From positions 5,518,001-5,582,000 of the forward strand of contig JAUZTG010000029.1 of assembly GCA_030734395.1 (NCBI GenBank): DNA of 64,000 nucleotides. The letters are read 5' to 3'. The translations under genes and the position numbers were made by a program. The stretch comes from Sarocladium kiliense. Its lineage: Eukaryota; Ascomycota; Sordariomycetes; Hypocreales; Sarocladiaceae. Positions 45,642 to 58,000 of this stretch are shown one piece after another (within the stretch, counting starts at the first letter, position 1; each line of letters begins with the position of its first letter). Below the pieces are notes generated by a model. That model was not told the origin of the DNA and did not search any database. It worked only from the letters and a program-made list of their open reading frames with translations.

Positions 45642-46095
45642 ATGTCTTCTCAACCCCTCCTCCAGACTGCGCCGGGTATGTTTCCGCATGTCCCTCTCGC
45701 AGCCAATTCGTTTACTTACTCCTCTGCCAGGCAAGCGCATCGCCCTTCCCACCCGCGTCGAACCGAAGGTCTTCTTCGCCAACGAGCGAACCTTCCTATC
45801 ATGGCTCAACTTCACCGTCATCCTTGGCGCCCTTGCCATTGGCATGCTCAACTTCGGTGACCGCGTCGCCTTCATCTCCGCCTTCCTCTTTACCGGCGTT
45901 GCCATGCTCACCATGATCTACGCCTTGATAACGTACCACTGGCGAGCGAAATCGATTCGCGTAAGAGGCCAGGCGGGCTTCGACGACCGCTTCGGCCCGA
46001 CCTTCCTGGCCATCATTCTGCTGCTTGCCGTGGTGGTCAACTTCGTGTTGAGAATCATGGAGCAGTCGAAGAAGGAGAAGAACGGCCATCACTAG
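45642..46095 (+). CDS. VTC1: Vacuolar transporter chaperone subunit 1 (polyphosphate synthase complex)
   Basis: Vtc1 is the small membrane subunit of the VTC complex, which makes polyphosphate from ATP and feeds it into the vacuole. Two exons (intron about 45676-45730) give about 130 residues. Seen are the conserved N-terminal RVEPKVFFANERTFLSWLNF, the hallmark of the family, and three transmembrane helices (VILGALAIGMLNFG, VAFISAFLFTGVAMLTMIYAL, FGPTFLAIILLLAVVVNFVL), ending in a charged tail. ATG 45642 opens MSSQPLLQTAPG, a short polar head as expected. The protein has no SPX domain, which separates Vtc1 from Vtc2-5. Confidence 0.93.
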
Positions 46096-46453
46096 GCGTA
46101 GGCTGGCAAGGTGGCTGCAGAAACCCGAATGGATAGGCTGAGGAGGATGAACAGACTGTACAGGCATCAAATTGGAGGCATCAAATTGGTGGCATGGGAA
46201 TGCAGAATGGCTTGTAGATAGTGGAAGCAGATGTTTCTCTGGCCACGGCTGGCTCATTATGGGTGCAAAGGGCGTTGATGGCGGAGGTGCTCTTGTTTGC
46301 TGTATCATTCCGTATAGAAATAACGCGAATTCTTTCAATTTCCTGCAGTGGCATTTTTGCCGGGTATCTCTATCATGACGTTCCCATCCCCTCCCTCCCT
46401 GTCCTAGTTCCAGCCTGTGTTCAAACTTCGAGCTCAGACGACTCGGGGAGCCT
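46096..46453. other. Convergent 3' flanks of VTC1 and the Alba-like gene
   Basis: About 360 bases lie between two stops. The direct repeat GGCATCAAATTGGAGGCATCAAATTGG at 46164-46190 is the only pattern seen. It is two copies of a 14-base unit in the VTC1 3' flank. Confidence 0.5.
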
Positions 46454-47086
46454 TCATGGTCCATCGCTACTCGTCTGCAAGGTGACATCGCCCTTCATCC
46501 TCAGCTCTGGGATCGGTGCAATGGCCAAGAACACCCTCAAAGACTTGACAACCTTCGCTTTTGGTGCTGGGTGAATGGCCTCCTCCAATCGGGTCCCCAT
46601 GGTTTCGAAGTAGCTGTCTTCCTCCTCTTCCTCCTCCGCATCCACATTGCCCTTCTCCAGCATCGTCTCTTCTACCACATCCTTCTTCTTCTTCTCTGCT
46701 CTCTCTGACTGCTCGAACAGCTGATTGTACTGCCACCACGCCTTTCCCTCCTGTCCCAATACCCTTTTCGTGGTCTCCACGATTGTAATCAACTTGCTGA
46801 GGCAGTCCGTTCGAGCATGCAGGAGTATCACACGTGGCTTGTTCGTTCCCTCTATAGAAAGAAGATGCTCCGTTGCACTGGTCGTGCGCTGACGGATCTT
46901 CGATGATGAGATGACGGAGGCAGGTAGCAGGTTGTACTTGGACGAGAGCTCAGCGATAATCGCTTCGTGGGGCCCTATCAGAGTCGCAGGACGGGAGCTG
47001 GTTGGACAATGTTTGTTCGGGGGATCATTCTCCTCTCTGTGTAGCTTGCGCTTCTTGGAGGCGACTTCTGGGAAAGGTTGCGCCAT
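46454..47086 (-). CDS. Alba-like DNA/RNA-binding domain protein
   Basis: This is an intronless gene of 210 residues. After a basic N-tail (KKRKLHREENDPPNKH), residues about 45-115 fit an Alba fold: SSKIRQRTTSATEHLLSIEG, then PRVILLHARTDCLSKLITIVE. The fold continues after an acidic, low-complexity insertion (EEEEEED) with VVKSLRVFLAIAPIPELRMKGD. Alba-type proteins bind nucleic acid and include the Pop6/Pop7 subunits of RNase P/MRP. Whether this is such a subunit cannot be said. The ATG at 47086 opens MAQPFPEVASKK. Nuclear location is likely from the basic patch. Confidence 0.75.
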   Translation of the reverse strand: MAQPFPEVASKKRKLHREENDPPNKHCPTSSRPATLIGPHEAIIAELSSKYNLLPASVISSSKIRQRTTSATEHLLSIEGTNKPRVILLHARTDCLSKLITIVETTKRVLGQEGKAWWQYNQLFEQSERAEKKKKDVVEETMLEKGNVDAEEEEEEDSYFETMGTRLEEAIHPAPKAKVVKSLRVFLAIAPIPELRMKGDVTLQTSSDGP

Positions 47087-49949
47087 GGCTCATGCTTTGT
47101 GGTTGAATGATATAACTTTGCTCCTCCGAATGCATCCAGGAAAGGTTTGGGGACAGGCACTTCTGCTACCCTGCACAGTCTCTGAATCTGAGCTTGACCG
47201 CTGTCACTCCGACGTCACCTGGGCTGTGTGGGACACGTGAAAGTCCTGAATGAAAAATATGTGAGAGTAACTTACTCCCGGACAGAAAGCAGTCCTTCTC
47301 AGTATGGACATATGGTGCATTATCTTGTTTTTGTGACGAGTGTCTCGTAGGCAAACTATCATGCAACGATTTACTTGCAACCCCAATTGCCCTTGGAATT
47401 CACTACCTTCTCAATGTAGGAACTAAGAGTAGCTGATCAAAGCCACGCGAGCCTCCTTAAACAACACGAGCTGACAGTAGTTGTTGTCTATACAGCAGCT
47501 GTTGCTACTCATCCAAGATGACTCGATCATAATGTTCAACAGACGTAACAGGACCATGGAAAACCCTCCCTGGGCAGTTTGGCAAATCACAGCTGGATAC
47601 CTCAGGTAGGTCCCAGCCTACCTAGCTTCAAGTCTACTAGTGACGACTGGGTCGCTGGCATGCCCGGGCCAGTGGGGAATGGCGCCTAAGGGGCGACGGT
47701 CCCTGCGAGCTGTTGTCATGATGCAGAGCTACAGTGGGCCATGATGATGCACATTCTGGGGCAGATGGCGTAGGCCTTGAGCTCTGGCACGAGAATGAGA
47801 AACGACGACATGCCAAGTCAAAGAGTGCAACATTGAGAGCTTGAACCATTTATCCAAAAGAGTATCGTCTGTCCAATCGCAAGCACAATGCTTTCAAGTG
47901 TCAAAAGAGGGATGGCGTCAAGGTGCCGGGGAGCTTGGGCCCGGTTCCCGGATCGAGCAAGCATCGAACGGACCCGGCGACAGGCGAGGTTCTCCGATTG
48001 TTTAGCTGGAATCTGACCGACCCGGATGGGATGGGCTCATGGCTGGATGCACCGGGTTAGAGGGGAAATAGCTTCACCTGCAGTTAGCATCTGGTGTCAT
48101 TGGCTTTGGCTCCAGTTGTGATACGAAGTGGCTGCATTAAGTTGTGAATAGGCGTGGGTGAAAGGACCTCGATGATTTGTTAGCCCAAAGCCTGCAAAGT
48201 GGTACCTGAGCGGCGGTATTTGCATTCTGTGGTGCTCTATTGCGGCAAGACACCAGTCTGCATCTCCATTCGGATAGAGTGGGCGACGAGACAGTGTGGT
48301 GGCACAGAAGAATCAAAAGACACTTGGCGTAAGCGGGAGTTATGTGACGCGAATAAGACATGGCGCGGCCCCCGATATACTTTGGGCGACAGGGAGATAA
48401 GGTCAGTGTGAGAGCGTATTGTCATATTTGGCAACACGACTCAGAACACTGAAAAGGGAAATGTGGTCGACCATGAGGTATCACATCAGACTGTACTGCA
48501 ATTCGCTGGGAAGGACTCACTGTCTGAAACCAGCGTGAGGCAGCATTTAAGACTCGTAAACGAAGGGACCGTGAACCTTCAATGCAGTCACAAGGAGAGC
48601 CTGTCTCCATACCTTAGGCCAGGCAAGCTGAGCGAGCAGCAGAAGTAACAGAGTGGAAAGAGCCCCTGCGTCAAGGGCCCCACACCACCACCTCGTTCCT
48701 GCCGGAACGCGAAGCACTGAGCAGGTTTAGGGTAAGCACAGTGGGCGGGTGCCTTGGCCCGGGAAACTCTACGCCGCTTCACGCTGGGATACCTTACGGC
48801 GCACGCTACGACCGTGGCCACTCACACAGAGCCACCAGGCTTTATAACGGGGCGCGCTCAGGCAGGTGCCCAGGCGAGGGCCCAGGTCCGCTGGAGCCTG
48901 TACCGACAGCGAGCCTGTCGCTGCCTATGCCCGCCCACAATGCCCACATCACCAGGCTCAATCAATTGAGTGGCCTGGCCTCCCTGCACCCACCCGTACT
49001 AGTAGTGACCACACCACCATCATCCCAGCGCAACCACCACCACCATCCACTGAGAGGCCGGCGCTGATGACTGGGCTGGACTGGGCTACTGGGTCCGATC
49101 CCCTTCCCAATCCAATAATCCAACACATTTCCCCCGTCTGCTGGCTGTGCTGCGCAACCAAGGAGGCGTGAGTGAGTGTCACGGAGCTGCCCAGCACGAG
49201 AGGAGACGGTCGCCCACTTCCTCCTCATTCCCTCATTCCACCTCCCTCGCTCCCATCGCAATCCGCCCCTTTCCACTCAACAACAACACAAATCACCCAT
49301 CATTCGCGTATTCTCTCTTGTTTGTCGCCTTCGCTCTTCGCATCGGAACAAACTCGACATCTCTTTCGAGGCTTTCATTAGTTCTCGACTTCTTTTTTCT
49401 TCTCTTCCTTCCCTCTCAATCAAATAACTCTCTTCTCTTTCTCGACTCTCACTCTGTCGCTGGGCTTTACGCGCGCGCAACCTCACATCGGCTTCATCAG
49501 CGACGATCGTATTGCCTCCTTCGTCCTGCGACCAGCACCACTCTCGCCTTGCGACAAGTCCCTCGAGCCTGGACGTGGCCGCATCATCACCCTCCGTTTG
49601 ATCGCCCGCCCCAGTTTTCTCCTCCCCCTTGCTTGTCCAAGTGTCCACTTGCGTGCCACAATCACACTTAGTCAGCAGCATCATCGCCCGCTCTGACGCA
49701 TTCCCCCCCAGCAGCGCCCAAACTCCCCCCAAAGTTGCCTGTTTGTACGCGCCTCAAGGCTCAAAGCACCTCTCACCAGACAAACCAAATCCTCGACGTG
49801 CTTCACAAGCAGTTCTTCGCCTGTCGCTGGACGTCTCAGAAGGACAAACTGATACGTGGTTGTCTATCTACGACTTTCTCAGTCCCTCGTTGCTCTTGGC
49901 TGCCTCTGTCCCAGACGCAGCTGTTCGCCTCTTTCCACAGCCTTCGCCC
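47087..49949. other. Long non-coding stretch with pyrimidine-rich leader
   Basis: About 2.9 kb lies between divergent genes. The left 2 kb (47087-49150) has only short frames without motifs. From about 49200 to 49640 the plus strand is strongly C/T-rich, and this is read as promoter and long 5' leader of the zinc-finger gene. A frame open from 49629 runs into that gene, but its 107 extra residues look like translated leader. Confidence 0.5.
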
Positions 49950-51899
49950 ATGTTCCGCTTCTGGTCATCCGACTCCCGGGGTAGCGAACGTAGCGAACAG
50001 CTAACTGAGGCGCACCACTCACCCAGCGATTTGACTCAGCCACATCAGCCTCAACTTCAACAACACCAAGAAGCTGCTGCAACTCTGCGTGCTGGCTTTG
50101 CTACGATAGCATCGCTACCAGAAGCGCAGGATTTAAAGAGGAGGCGACCTAGCTTTGACGACTCAGATGATAACCTGACCTCTGACGAACCCGCCAAGCG
50201 GGCTCGCACAAGGGACAGTGCCTGTGAAGTTGATACCCCAAGTGCATCACCTGAGTTGGACATGCAAAGTCGCTCTCCAGCTGCTGCCATGGATCGTGCT
50301 CGCGACGAGATCAACCATCAGTTTGGGCTGGAAATTCTGCTCAAACACGACGAGCTTCGTCTCATCAACCAGGAGCTGGCCAAGTGCCAAGTAGCGCTTG
50401 AACAGCTCCGTCGATGTCATCTCATCCCCTATCCCACTGCGTGCCCGACGCCGGAGCAGATGCTCGAGATCAGCGCCGGCAAGGGCCCTGCCTTGCGCTC
50501 GCAGCCTGGGGAGAAGATCCCTCGATGGGCGGCGCCGTTCGGTGTTACCGATGGACCCTACGCAAGACACTACGCCAAGTGGCTCATCCCAGACCCTGCC
50601 TTTGATGGCGTCGAACCGGAGTGGCAGTTCACACCCGAAGCTGCACGTGCGAGAGCATTCGCGGAAGGCCGTACGACTCGGAACAGCTTCACGGAGCCTG
50701 GGCCTGCATCCAAAGGTCGCCCTTCACGTGCTAATGCTGGCGCGAAGTTACAGGCCTTGTCTAACGGCTACCCTCAGCCTAAGGAGAAGGCAGGACCTTG
50801 CATCATAAAGCGTTCTGATGGCAAGACTGTCAAGCTGGTTTGCATTGACTGCCACCGAGACAACTTCTCTAGCACTCAGGGCTTCATCAACCACTGCCGG
50901 ATCGCACACAAGCGCGATTTCAAGAGCCACGATGAAGCTGCCATGCAAAGTGGCCAACCGATCGATCAAGAACCTGTTGCAGCTGCCAGCAATGCCATCA
51001 ACGGTCCGGCACCTGAGAAGGTCCCTGCGCCAGTTATGGCTGCCTCATCCACCCCATTTGTCACCCCAGCAGCGGTGCATCCCTTTGCTAGGAGCGACAT
51101 ATCTGACCAGCAAGCCTGTGCTGCGCTTCGATCCAGGCTCACCGCTTCCATGGAACTGTATAATCGTGGGCAGCTGCCTGGTGTCACGAGCATACCGACG
51201 TCGAAGCCTGCCTCTGAGGATGGCAACGATCATGGAGTCGAGTCCGACGTGCCTCATTTGTCTCGTCTGCTGCAGAGCCGCAAGTTTAATGGAAGCCTCG
51301 GCCAGCTTGTCAAAGAAGCCAAGACCAAGATCTCGTTCGAGGACATCACTCCTGGCGAGGACTCGGACGACGCAGACATGGTCAATACTGATAAGCAACC
51401 AGCTCGAACCCCAGTCGTTATGCGGGTGCCGGCCAAGGGAGTCAAGACTCCAGCCGCTTCAGCACCATCCAAGCGACCTACGAGCAGCAAGAGCCGCTCC
51501 CACATGACCTTCGTTCCACCACCCCAACTCCCCCCCAATGCTCTCAAGAACTCTGCTAAGGCCACAATGTCGGATGATGATATTGACATGGAGGAGGCGA
51601 ACCTGAGCCCCAACACCTTGGTCAGCAACAACGCGCCTTCTCTTGTTAGCGATGACGGGGAGTACGATGACTCCGACGACGCCTCCTCTGTTTCAGGCGA
51701 TAGTGGAGTTCTGGACGACGAATCCGAAACTGATGTGGCCGAAATAACTTTGGACGATGATCATGACCCACGAACCATCGGCCGCGGCTCTGGTACTGTG
51801 AGGCTCAGAAAGGATGATGCCAAGCACGTCACCTTCATGAGCCCTGTTCAAAATGCCACACAAAACGCAACACAGGGTCGCAGGAAGCACAAGGCGTGA
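49950..51899 (+). CDS. Ahc1-like C2H2 zinc-finger-associated protein (possible ADA histone acetyltransferase component)
   Basis: This is an intronless gene of 649 residues from ATG 49950 (MFRFWSSDSRGSER). The central part has a helical segment FGLEILLKHDELRLINQELA then VALEQLRRCHLIPYP, a conserved PRWAAPFGVTDGPYARHYAKW, and one C2H2-like finger, KLVCIDCHRDNFSSTQGFINH with CRIAHKRDFKSHDEA. This combination is known from fungal proteins annotated as Ahc1-like, a structural subunit of the yeast ADA acetyltransferase complex. The C-terminal 200 residues are acidic and disordered (DDDIDMEEANL, DDSDDASSVSGDS). Two basic patches suggest nuclear import. The assignment to Ahc1 is from recall of the finger pattern and is less certain than the domain itself. 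Confidence 0.75.
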   Translation: MFRFWSSDSRGSERSEQLTEAHHSPSDLTQPHQPQLQQHQEAAATLRAGFATIASLPEAQDLKRRRPSFDDSDDNLTSDEPAKRARTRDSACEVDTPSASPELDMQSRSPAAAMDRARDEINHQFGLEILLKHDELRLINQELAKCQVALEQLRRCHLIPYPTACPTPEQMLEISAGKGPALRSQPGEKIPRWAAPFGVTDGPYARHYAKWLIPDPAFDGVEPEWQFTPEAARARAFAEGRTTRNSFTEPGPASKGRPSRANAGAKLQALSNGYPQPKEKAGPCIIKRSDGKTVKLVCIDCHRDNFSSTQGFINHCRIAHKRDFKSHDEAAMQSGQPIDQEPVAAASNAINGPAPEKVPAPVMAASSTPFVTPAAVHPFARSDISDQQACAALRSRLTASMELYNRGQLPGVTSIPTSKPASEDGNDHGVESDVPHLSRLLQSRKFNGSLGQLVKEAKTKISFEDITPGEDSDDADMVNTDKQPARTPVVMRVPAKGVKTPAASAPSKRPTSSKSRSHMTFVPPPQLPPNALKNSAKATMSDDDIDMEEANLSPNTLVSNNAPSLVSDDGEYDDSDDASSVSGDSGVLDDESETDVAEITLDDDHDPRTIGRGSGTVRLRKDDAKHVTFMSPVQNATQNATQGRRKHKA

Positions 51900-52725
51900 A
51901 CACCTTCCGCTTCAGTCACAATCAAAGCATTGATTTGCGGCAACCCGACAACATTCTCCTTCGACCTTTACGTTTACAACCCTACTCTTTTTAGTCGACT
52001 TTTACACCACTTTCTCAAGGGTTCAACACTACATCTCACCGTGGGAAAGGAGCTTTTGTTCTACCGAGCCAATTTGGCTTGTTGCTTCTTTTGCCCTGTT
52101 TTTCTTCTGCAAGCGAGATAAGGCGTTTTACGGAACTGAGCAGGATATGCTTCTGCTTTTCGTCTCATCCCATTCATGGTTTTATAGACTGGGCTGCGCT
52201 TGCTATTGTTTGTGATTGATTTTGGCCGAGTGGTTTGGCGCAACGGTGATTGTTGGGGAAACAAACCAAAAGACTGCTACCTTCAGAAGGAACCACGAAG
52301 GACGAGCAGAGATACACGAAAGAGGCAGTGCACAGAACACACATTATTCGGGGAGGAGACTGAGGGGAGCCAGAAAAGTTTTGGATGGCGACGCCCCCGT
52401 TTTGTTACTGGCATTAAAGCTGTGTTGTATGATTTGGTGCGAGAACGGCGGTCCTGTACATTAACCCACGCCGTGATGCAGAGGGATGGTGGTTCGGACA
52501 TTCAATACGACACTGTACCCTCATTCTCATATGTTGCTCTTGATCTTAAGCATGCCTAATATCGAGAGGCTTCCTAGTCTCTCTCAAGACGGCTTCAACA
52601 CAGCTCGAGGTGGGCGCATTTAGGTTGTCCGTATGTAGATTAAGAATTAATTGTTCATCCTAGCTCACGCTCCTTACCAACACCAACCCCTGCTCCCTAA
52701 ATACAACAACTCCCCCGAGCTTCGC
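51900..52725. other. Convergent intergenic region
   Basis: About 830 bases lie between the zinc-finger gene and the GPI-protein gene. No motif-bearing frame, repeat or RNA gene is visible. It likely holds both 3' untranslated regions. Confidence 0.5.
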
Positions 52726-53337
52726 TTACAGCAAGGCAGCGATAGCACCAGCAACGGCAACGAGCGCGCCGCCAGCGTTGACGAACACCTCGCCAGCAGC
52801 CCCCGTCTCCTCTGGCGTCTCAGCCTCGAAGCTGGCAGTGTTGCTGACCTGGGAGCCAGTCTCTTCCTCCTCGTTGGTGGCGGTTGGGGCCGAGGTGGTT
52901 TGGGTGCCGGTGGTCTTGGTGGTAGTTGTCTTGGTGTTGTGGAGGGAGGCTTGCTGGCAGAAGACCTGGACTTGGTTCTGGGCTGGGGCGGCGCGAGGGT
53001 CGTTGGGGCAGTTGTTGTAGCAACTGTAGGAGAAAGGTGTTAGTCTCGATGCTTTATTATTTGTGGGTTTGGAGGTTTCTTACGTTGCGATGGCCTCGTA
53101 GGCGGCGCACTGGCAGTCGTAGTCGGTAGGGTCGCAGGCCTCAACCTTGTCGGTCTCGGTGCTCAAGCAGCGCTCGACAATGTAGTCTGCTTCGCAGCTC
53201 GAGGAGGAGCCGCCAGCCTTGGAGCCGGAGGTTGAGGAGGGAGCGGGAGCGGCGTCGGCAGTGGTGGGCTCGATGGGCTCGATGACAGTCTGGGCAGTGA
53301 CGCCGACGGCGAGAAGAGCGAGAGTGAGGAACTTCAT
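52726..53337 (-). CDS. GPI-anchored, eight-cysteine cell-wall protein (CFEM-like)
   Basis: Two exons (intron about 53024-53081, joining AYEAIAT to CYNNCPND) give about 184 residues. ATG 53337 opens a signal peptide (MKFLTLALLAVGVTAQT). The mature N-terminal part holds eight cysteines in the order CEADYIVERC, EACDPTDYDCQCAAYEAIATC, YNNC and QVFC. This includes the C-x-C pair seen in CFEM-like domains, although the spacing is not a perfect CFEM match. A Thr/Ser-rich stalk (TKTTTTKTTGTQTTSAPT) and a small-residue hydrophobic tail (GGALVAVAGAIAALL) ending at the stop fit a GPI anchor signal. A plasma-membrane or wall location is inferred. Haem binding, known for some CFEM proteins, cannot be claimed. 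Confidence 0.82.
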
Positions 53338-55058
53338 GGTGATGGCTTGTGGTAGGGAGCTGAAGGCGGTTGGAAGGGAAGTATTGAACGAGTTGAAGCG
53401 AATGTAGTGAAGCGAAAGGCTGTTGTTTAGAGAGAAGGACCGGGTGTGGAATGGGAAAGCTTGGTCTGGAGAAGAGAGGTTCTTTATTATTACGGGGTAT
53501 ACCGGCACTAGAGATGGCACGGCATAGCAATGTTCACTTTCGGGGACATGTTATGCAAGGGATAGAGGACGAGGTCTAGTATGCAAGGCGTGCATGTGGA
53601 GGAGAGACACGGCAGTTGCGAAAAGGTCAGACTCGGGGGGTGTCTAGAACAGTGTCTAATCATACACAAGATGTTTACGCATGTCAATTGACTTCGATTT
53701 CGGACTTTCCTCTGTATTCGCGAAGACAGAACACGCGTCCAGGATCATAGCTGTCGGTCTTCATGACCGCTCGGACACCATGTTTTAGGCTATCGTATTC
53801 ACAAATCCTTCCCATTCACATGGACCGACCCTGGATGTTTAATACAAACACAATCGGGGCTAGTGCCACAAGCGATGCCTATCCAGGGGAGCGATTGGCT
53901 CGGCGATCAGGGGCATGGGCCGAGTGAAGTGAGTGGGCGATGGAGGGCCAGGATGTTGCATGCCACGGTAGACCTACCGTTAGTGGGTCTCATCTCACTG
54001 TGATTGACCAGGGAGGAGGAGGAGCAGAAGGAGGAGGTTGCTTTTGACTTTCAGTAGAGGAAAGGAACCTTGTTTATTTGCATTGAAATGCAACTCTCTA
54101 ATCTTGACTTCCTTGCCGGCCGACTCTTCGATGGAGTTTTCTCTTTTCTCTTCTCTCCTCTGAACATCCCGACCAGATGGAAAGCCGTAAACAGAAGAGC
54201 TTGAGCCCTGATGCCAGGAACAACTCAACAAATGGGAAAGACAGCGCGCGCGCGGCTGAGACGTGGCGTTGTGAGCGGAACTCGTATCATGCGCCAAGAC
54301 AAGCCATCGCTGTGTTAGTGAGATTAAGCTTCATTTGGCTGCATTTGCTTCTGCTCTGGGGGTTCGTTGGTCATTTTTCGCAAGAACAGCATCATCTTCA
54401 AAAATGCAGTTGTATATAATTATGAGGTTGACGATAAAACACCTTACTCAGTCCTTTGCAAGACTGCTTATTGGATGCGATCGTGATGATGGTGCGCATT
54501 CCTGAGCCTTTCACGACTGAACAACAGCAGAGTCAGGAACCGCTACCACCTGCGCATAGTGTTCTTATCACAAGCCGTAGCTGCAGAAACACGTTCCGAA
54601 GGGCTCTTTAAAAGGACCACAGGAACGCATAGGGCTCACACGTAGCTTCTATTTTGGTTGGTGACGATCTCTTCCGCCGTGCGACTCAGCTCTCTGATGG
54701 TGCACCCAATCCGGTCGGCGTCGGGATGCCTGCAGCTTAGCTATGTCGTGACACATGCGATGAACAGTGGAAGGCAGTGCGGCACTTATGGCACGATGAT
54801 GTGCCCACATGCTATACGAGGTGGAACAGGTTCACAAGGTCGGGCTCCCTAAGTAGTAGCAACATCAGTGACGCATGGGTTATTTACATCCACCGACACA
54901 TCGTCATTGCGCTTGATCAAATGCCAAGCAAATTATGAAGATCCCTCTTGGGCTTTTGACAAGGCTTGGCAGGACTATGGTACTGATACAGCTCAAAAGA
55001 GCAAATCTCTACAATCGGTCCCTTCCATCGCCTTTGTGCATATGACAGCAATAGTGCA
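53338..55058. other. Gene-free stretch between GPI protein and helicase relic
   Basis: About 1.7 kb contains the GPI-protein promoter and leader on the left. The remainder shows only short frames with no motif. A CGCGCGCG run lies near 54246. No transposon ends were recognised. Confidence 0.5.
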
Positions 55059-58000
55059 TCAAGCCCAGACCTTCCTGAACTTCGTCTCGAACTCATCCTG
55101 GAGAATTTTGAAAGCCTGGTAGACCTCCACAAGGTCTTTGCCATCATCATTGCCACCGCCATTATCGATACCATGCTCGCTGTGCCAATCACCCGAAGAC
55201 TCAGCTTCTCCGTCATCTTCTGTACCGTCCTCATCTTCCCACGAGTCAAGGACCTTCCCCTTTTTGACAGCCAGCTTGCTCTTTTTGGCTTCATGTGCAG
55301 GAGCTTGTTGAGCGCCGAGGTTTCCCATGGCGTTATGTTCTTCCTCCTCATCGCCTTCAGCGTCATTTTCCTCCCCGAGGACATCTCCAGCGTCCTGCAC
55401 TCCAATCATAACCATGTCATCCATTGCGCCACTTTTAGGGTCTAGGAAGTTGGCCAAACTTGAGACAATAGTTGCCAGAATAAGTGAGAAGTCCTTCAAG
55501 CGGAACCATACATCTCCCGCTTTGATCCCGTTGTCGCGGACGAGGGCTTTGAGGTCACCGTGTTCGAAGAAGTCAAGGATGTATGCGTTGAAGGGTACTT
55601 TGGTTTCGTGAGGATATATGCGGATGAAGGGGATCGCTTGCTCTTCGAGAAAGACACCCGATCGTACCGTATTACAGAGTTCACAGATAGTCGAAAAGTC
55701 ATCGGTGAGGCCTGATAGTGCTGAGAAGGGGGATCTCAAGATTGTGGCAGGCAGCGCTGGAATGATCCCGGGCTGTAGATCTGCATCTTCGAGGCTTTCG
55801 GGACCAATCTTGGTCTTTGAGAAGGGTAGATCATTGTCTGGCGTGTGGTCAAGATGCTGCTCAACATATGTGCACACATAAGTGCGAAAGATTCCCAGCG
55901 TCTCATCGTTGTGATCTCGAATGATCTCTTCGGCCTCCAGAGGCATCCTTGGCAGGATGACGAGCGAGGGTGAACGGCGTACGACGTTCTCGAGCCATTC
56001 TTCATCTTCGTATCGAGTGCAAGGAATGCGACAGAACAAATGGCACAACACTGTGACTAGCTCGTATAGAAGATCCTTCAGCTATTCATTCTTGTAAACA
56101 ATATCTCTGCACAGCTCGTGAAGATAGCCTGCCTTCAGCAGTGAGTGAAAGGCGAAAGGTGCGTTCTCGGTGAAGTACATGTGGCCAACGAGACCAGAGA
56201 AGTTTAATGGCGCCCCTGTCCCCGATAGACGTTTCTGCCTCTGCAGATATTCGATCGAAAAGCGTAGATGATGCTTGATTGCCATTTGTGATGATGGGCC
56301 GCCCAAGAAAAGCCTTGTTTGTGTGATGAGGGAATGAACAGCTTTGACTGCATATTCCGAGCCGTTGGTTCCATGGAGCAGGCTAAAGAGCCTTAGAATC
56401 AAGGTCACTGATATCGGAAATTGTCCGCGGAGATCAGGCAAACGAGAGGACATGATTTCCAAGGTGCGGTGATGGCGGATGCCGTGAAAAACCACATTGC
56501 CGAATAGGTCAAACCCTCTCCGTCCAGCACGACCAGACGCTTGTCGGTAATTCAGTGCAGTCAAAAACACTGAGTCTCCAGCAAATACAACAGTCTTTCA
56601 TGGCATGTTCAAACCCAGTGCGAGTGTACCGGTCGCAATAACGACAGTCAGGTAGCCTTTGCGGAATAGCATCTCCACACTGTTCTCAATTTGTTAGCAC
56701 CGAAGCCTGACAATAATGAATAAAGACTTCAGCTTACACCTGGCGGTACTGTCGGTTCATCCCTGCGTGGTGAACGCCGAGACCTCTTCGAAGAGCGTCG
56801 ATGAAGTGAGGCTGCATACCTGTGTACTGCAAACCACGGATCAAGTTCTCCAGCTCTTCTTTTGAGATCTTCGCCTGATCTGCGAAGCTGAATTGCTCAA
56901 TAGCGGCTTCTGGTTTAAACCCCAGCCACGGACTCGGCTCCTCACTCGCCTCATCTCGAACAAGGTCCATCTTGGAAGCAGTAGATTCGTCATCCTGCCG
57001 GCTTCCCCTCTTCTTGGACAGCTTGGGCTTGGCCCTCGCTAAACGCTCTTTGTAAGACTCGAAGTCTCTGACCTCCTTTCCATCATGGGTTGGGTTCGCG
57101 AAACTCTTTCTCGGCGACTTTGAGTGTATCAAGAACATAGGACAAGATGGCCTCGCAACCCTGTCGATCATAATTGAAAACTATAGCGGGAAGAGCACCC
57201 CGAGAGTGCAGGTCGACCAAAAGCGAGAAGCTCGACGGAATGATTTCCAAAGATGATATCTCAGACTCAGGGGCTCCTACAGCCAATTCCTGCTGGATTT
57301 GACTAAACAACTTGGGATCACTGGACATCCAGGCAATCAGCTGCTCCCTCAAAGCTGTTTCCCACTTGACGACGTCAGACTTTTTGACAATTTCTGGCAA
57401 AGCACTAGCCGGATCAAGCTTGCCGTCAAGAAGAGCTCCGCCTGAGAGCTTTGACATTGATTGCCAAAGCCGCAAACATTCACGAGGCTCCATGCTGATG
57501 TCATCCAAAGCCTCCTTGTTCCTAAAATCATGATGAGTACGGCCCTACGACCTGAAAGAAAACGGCATACACCAATTCATCATTGCCCCAACAGGGTGGA
57601 CAACAACAAAGCGCTCCAGGTCGCTGCCGTCTGAGTCCAGTCCAGGCAGAGGGAGGCGTTCAACTGGAGAAATCCCTGGAAAGGGGCAGCGGCTGGAGCC
57701 TTGTAGATGAACTTCCTCAAATCCGAATACCGTGCTGAATGAACTACCATCTCAAGGACGAAACCCTTTGCTTCTTGAGACGCGGCTAGCCAATTTCTGA
57801 ACTCGAGAGGGTTTCCGACCGTCGCAGACAAAGCGATGATCGGACATGGGGCTAAAAGCAGCAGCAGTTGTTCCCAAATGATGCCGTCTTCAGCCTGGCC
57901 AATGCAATGCACTTCGTCGAAGATGATTCTTTTGACACGTTGGGACCAGGAGTTACCCTGCTTAGCGTTTGAAGGCGCAAGTAGCATGATTTGAAGGATG

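Noticed and set aside
49629..49949. 107-residue N-terminal extension of the Ahc1-like protein
   Set aside because: The sequence is leader-like and pyrimidine-rich. The ATG at 49950 is the more plausible start, although the extension has no stop.
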